This document shows positions 5,589 to 6,090 of a stretch of DNA of 6,090 nucleotides, in pieces; positions within the stretch are counted from its first letter, which is position 1, and every line of letters starts with the position of its first letter. Source of the DNA: Prevotellaceae bacterium (GTDB taxonomy: Bacteria; Bacteroidota; Bacteroidia; Bacteroidales; UBA932); NCBI GenBank assembly GCA_031257655.1, contig JAIROF010000222.1, forward strand, positions 1-6,090, written 5' to 3'. The notes under the pieces were generated by a model that made no database searches, was not told the DNA's origin, and saw nothing but the letters and a program-made list of their open reading frames with translations. Both the position numbers and the translations under genes were made by a program.

Positions 5589-5737
5589 GATAAAAATTTT
5601 CGGCAACCGCTATGGGGGATACTTTGCTTACGCGCCGACATTTTTTTATTTGCCGGATATTTTCGGTTTTCGGCTAATTCTTTTTTTGAGGTGCTATGAA
5701 AATTAAGTTCTCATTATTACGCAGCAAAAGCGTCTCA

Positions 5738-5870
5738 GCGACGAAATAGCGCTGTAGAGACGCACGGCGTGCGTCTCGCGTGCGTCTCGCGTGCGTCTCG
5801 CGACAAAATGGCGCTATGCGCAATGCACAGTGAGACGCACGCCGTGCGCCTCTACAGCGCTATGCGTCGC
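5738..5870. repeat. Nested long inverted repeat inside the element
   Basis: The left arm (5746-5777) and right arm (5832-5863) are complementary over 32 positions with one mismatch. After a one-base bulge region the pairing resumes with GCGACG (5738-5743) against CGTCGC (5865-5870). Each arm is itself nearly palindromic, because GAGACGCAC and GTGCGTCTC face each other around a 3-base centre (5757-5777). The region can thus form either one long stem or two smaller cruciform hairpins. RNA from either strand would also fold strongly. Confidence 0.8.
5769..5801. repeat. Three 11-bp tandem repeats (GTGCGTCTCGC)
   Basis: Three identical GTGCGTCTCGC units occupy 5769-5779, 5780-5790 and 5791-5801. 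The first overlaps the end of the left stem arm. Each unit contains GTGCGTCTC, complementary to GAGACGCAC at 5757-5765 and at 5832-5840, so several alternative stems are possible. Expansion by replication slippage in a hairpin is a likely origin. Three short units with no spacers rule out a CRISPR array. Confidence 0.85.
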
Positions 5871-6012
5871 ACCCATGCGCCATCAATCGTAGCAATCATT
5901 CGAATCAAAAAAAATCAGCGTTCAGACAGCTATATGCGTAGCATGAGTTAACCTCATCCAACGCTATTCATAGCACCTCAAAAAAAGAATTAGCCATATT
6001 TTCAGCTGTGCG

Positions 6013-6059
6013 ATCTGCCTCAGCATGACCTCCAAAGGAGGCCGCGCTACGGGGCAGAT
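6013..6059. repeat. Two-tier hairpin in right-hand non-coding DNA
   Basis: ATCTGCC (6013-6019) pairs with GGCAGAT (6053-6059), enclosing a second perfect stem, CCTCC-AAA-GGAGG (6029-6041). The inner stem contains a Shine-Dalgarno-like AAAGGAGG, but no reading frame follows it. The right foot merges into CGGGGCAGATGC (6050-6061), which resembles the start of the window. It could be a REP-like intergenic repeat or a terminator for a gene beyond the window. Confidence 0.5.
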
Positions 6060-6072
6060 GCTTTCAAATTCT

Positions 6073-6090
6073 CAACCTACAACCTACAAC
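6073..6090. repeat. 7-bp tandem repeat (CAACCTA) cut by window end
   Basis: CAACCTA occurs at 6073-6079 and 6080-6086, and CAAC at 6087-6090 starts a third unit that the window edge truncates. Whether a longer array follows cannot be seen. Confidence 0.6.

Larger units (their letters stand above)
5672..5995. mobile_element. MITE-like element with perfect 29-bp terminal inverted repeats
   Basis: The block begins with GGCTAATTC, then T7, then GAGGTGCTATGAA (5672-5700). It ends with the exact reverse complement at 5967-5995, so all 29 positions match. The 324-bp interior encodes no credible protein and holds a second, nested inverted repeat at 5738-5870. ATATTTTC directly follows the right end (5996-6003) and also lies seven bases outside the left end (5657-5664), an imperfect target-duplication candidate. 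This architecture fits a non-autonomous miniature transposable element, but no transposase is present to assign a family. A large cruciform or structured RNA is the alternative. Confidence 0.6.

Noticed and set aside
5730..5870. CRISPR array suggested by repeated GTGCGTCTC and GAGACGCAC
   Set aside because: Units are 11 bp and contiguous without unique spacers, and no cas genes are in view.
5769..5951. 60-codon plus-strand frame in the right-hand repeat region
   Set aside because: It runs through inverted and tandem repeats and has a composition dictated by them. No start signal or protein-like pattern is seen.

Overview
The window looks like chromosomal DNA from a member of the Bacteroidota, most likely Bacteroidales. 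Three upstream regions carry a good match to the Bacteroidetes sigma-factor -7 box (TAnnTTTG). The starts I read have no clear Shine-Dalgarno sequence, and the MATE and IspE proteins read like Bacteroidales versions. This assignment comes from reading, not from a database search. Every gene I can support lies on the minus strand, so transcription runs from high to low coordinates.

Layout in transcription order. At 5996-6090 there is non-coding DNA with hairpins and short repeats. At 5672-5995 there is a 324-bp, gene-free, MITE-like block bounded by perfect 29-bp inverted repeats, with a second long imperfect inverted repeat and an 11-bp tandem repeat inside it. Next comes a small-protein cluster with its own promoter: a 69-residue two-helix membrane protein (5314-5523) and two paralogous 39-residue single-helix proteins (5185-5304 and 4969-5088). 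The 39-residue pair arose by tandem duplication and is too short for usual gene-calling cut-offs. After a T9 tract and a new -7 box comes a 796-residue Upf1/DNA2-like superfamily 1 helicase with a long coiled-coil insertion (2469-4859). A GC-rich repeat block and another promoter follow, the latter overlapped by four 11-bp tandem repeats. Then comes ispE (1480-2292), with a MATE-family multidrug exporter (119-1468) 11 bp behind it. At 1-118 lie a potentially folded 3' region and a perfect hairpin.

IspE makes an isoprenoid precursor and the MATE protein is a cation-coupled exporter. They appear to share a transcript, but no functional link is evident. The helicase and the small membrane proteins seem to be separate transcription units. 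I found no defence island, CRISPR array, transposase, tRNA or rRNA. The least ordinary material is the duplicated micro-protein cluster, the nested inverted-repeat element beside it, and the 11-bp repeat array at the ispE promoter.
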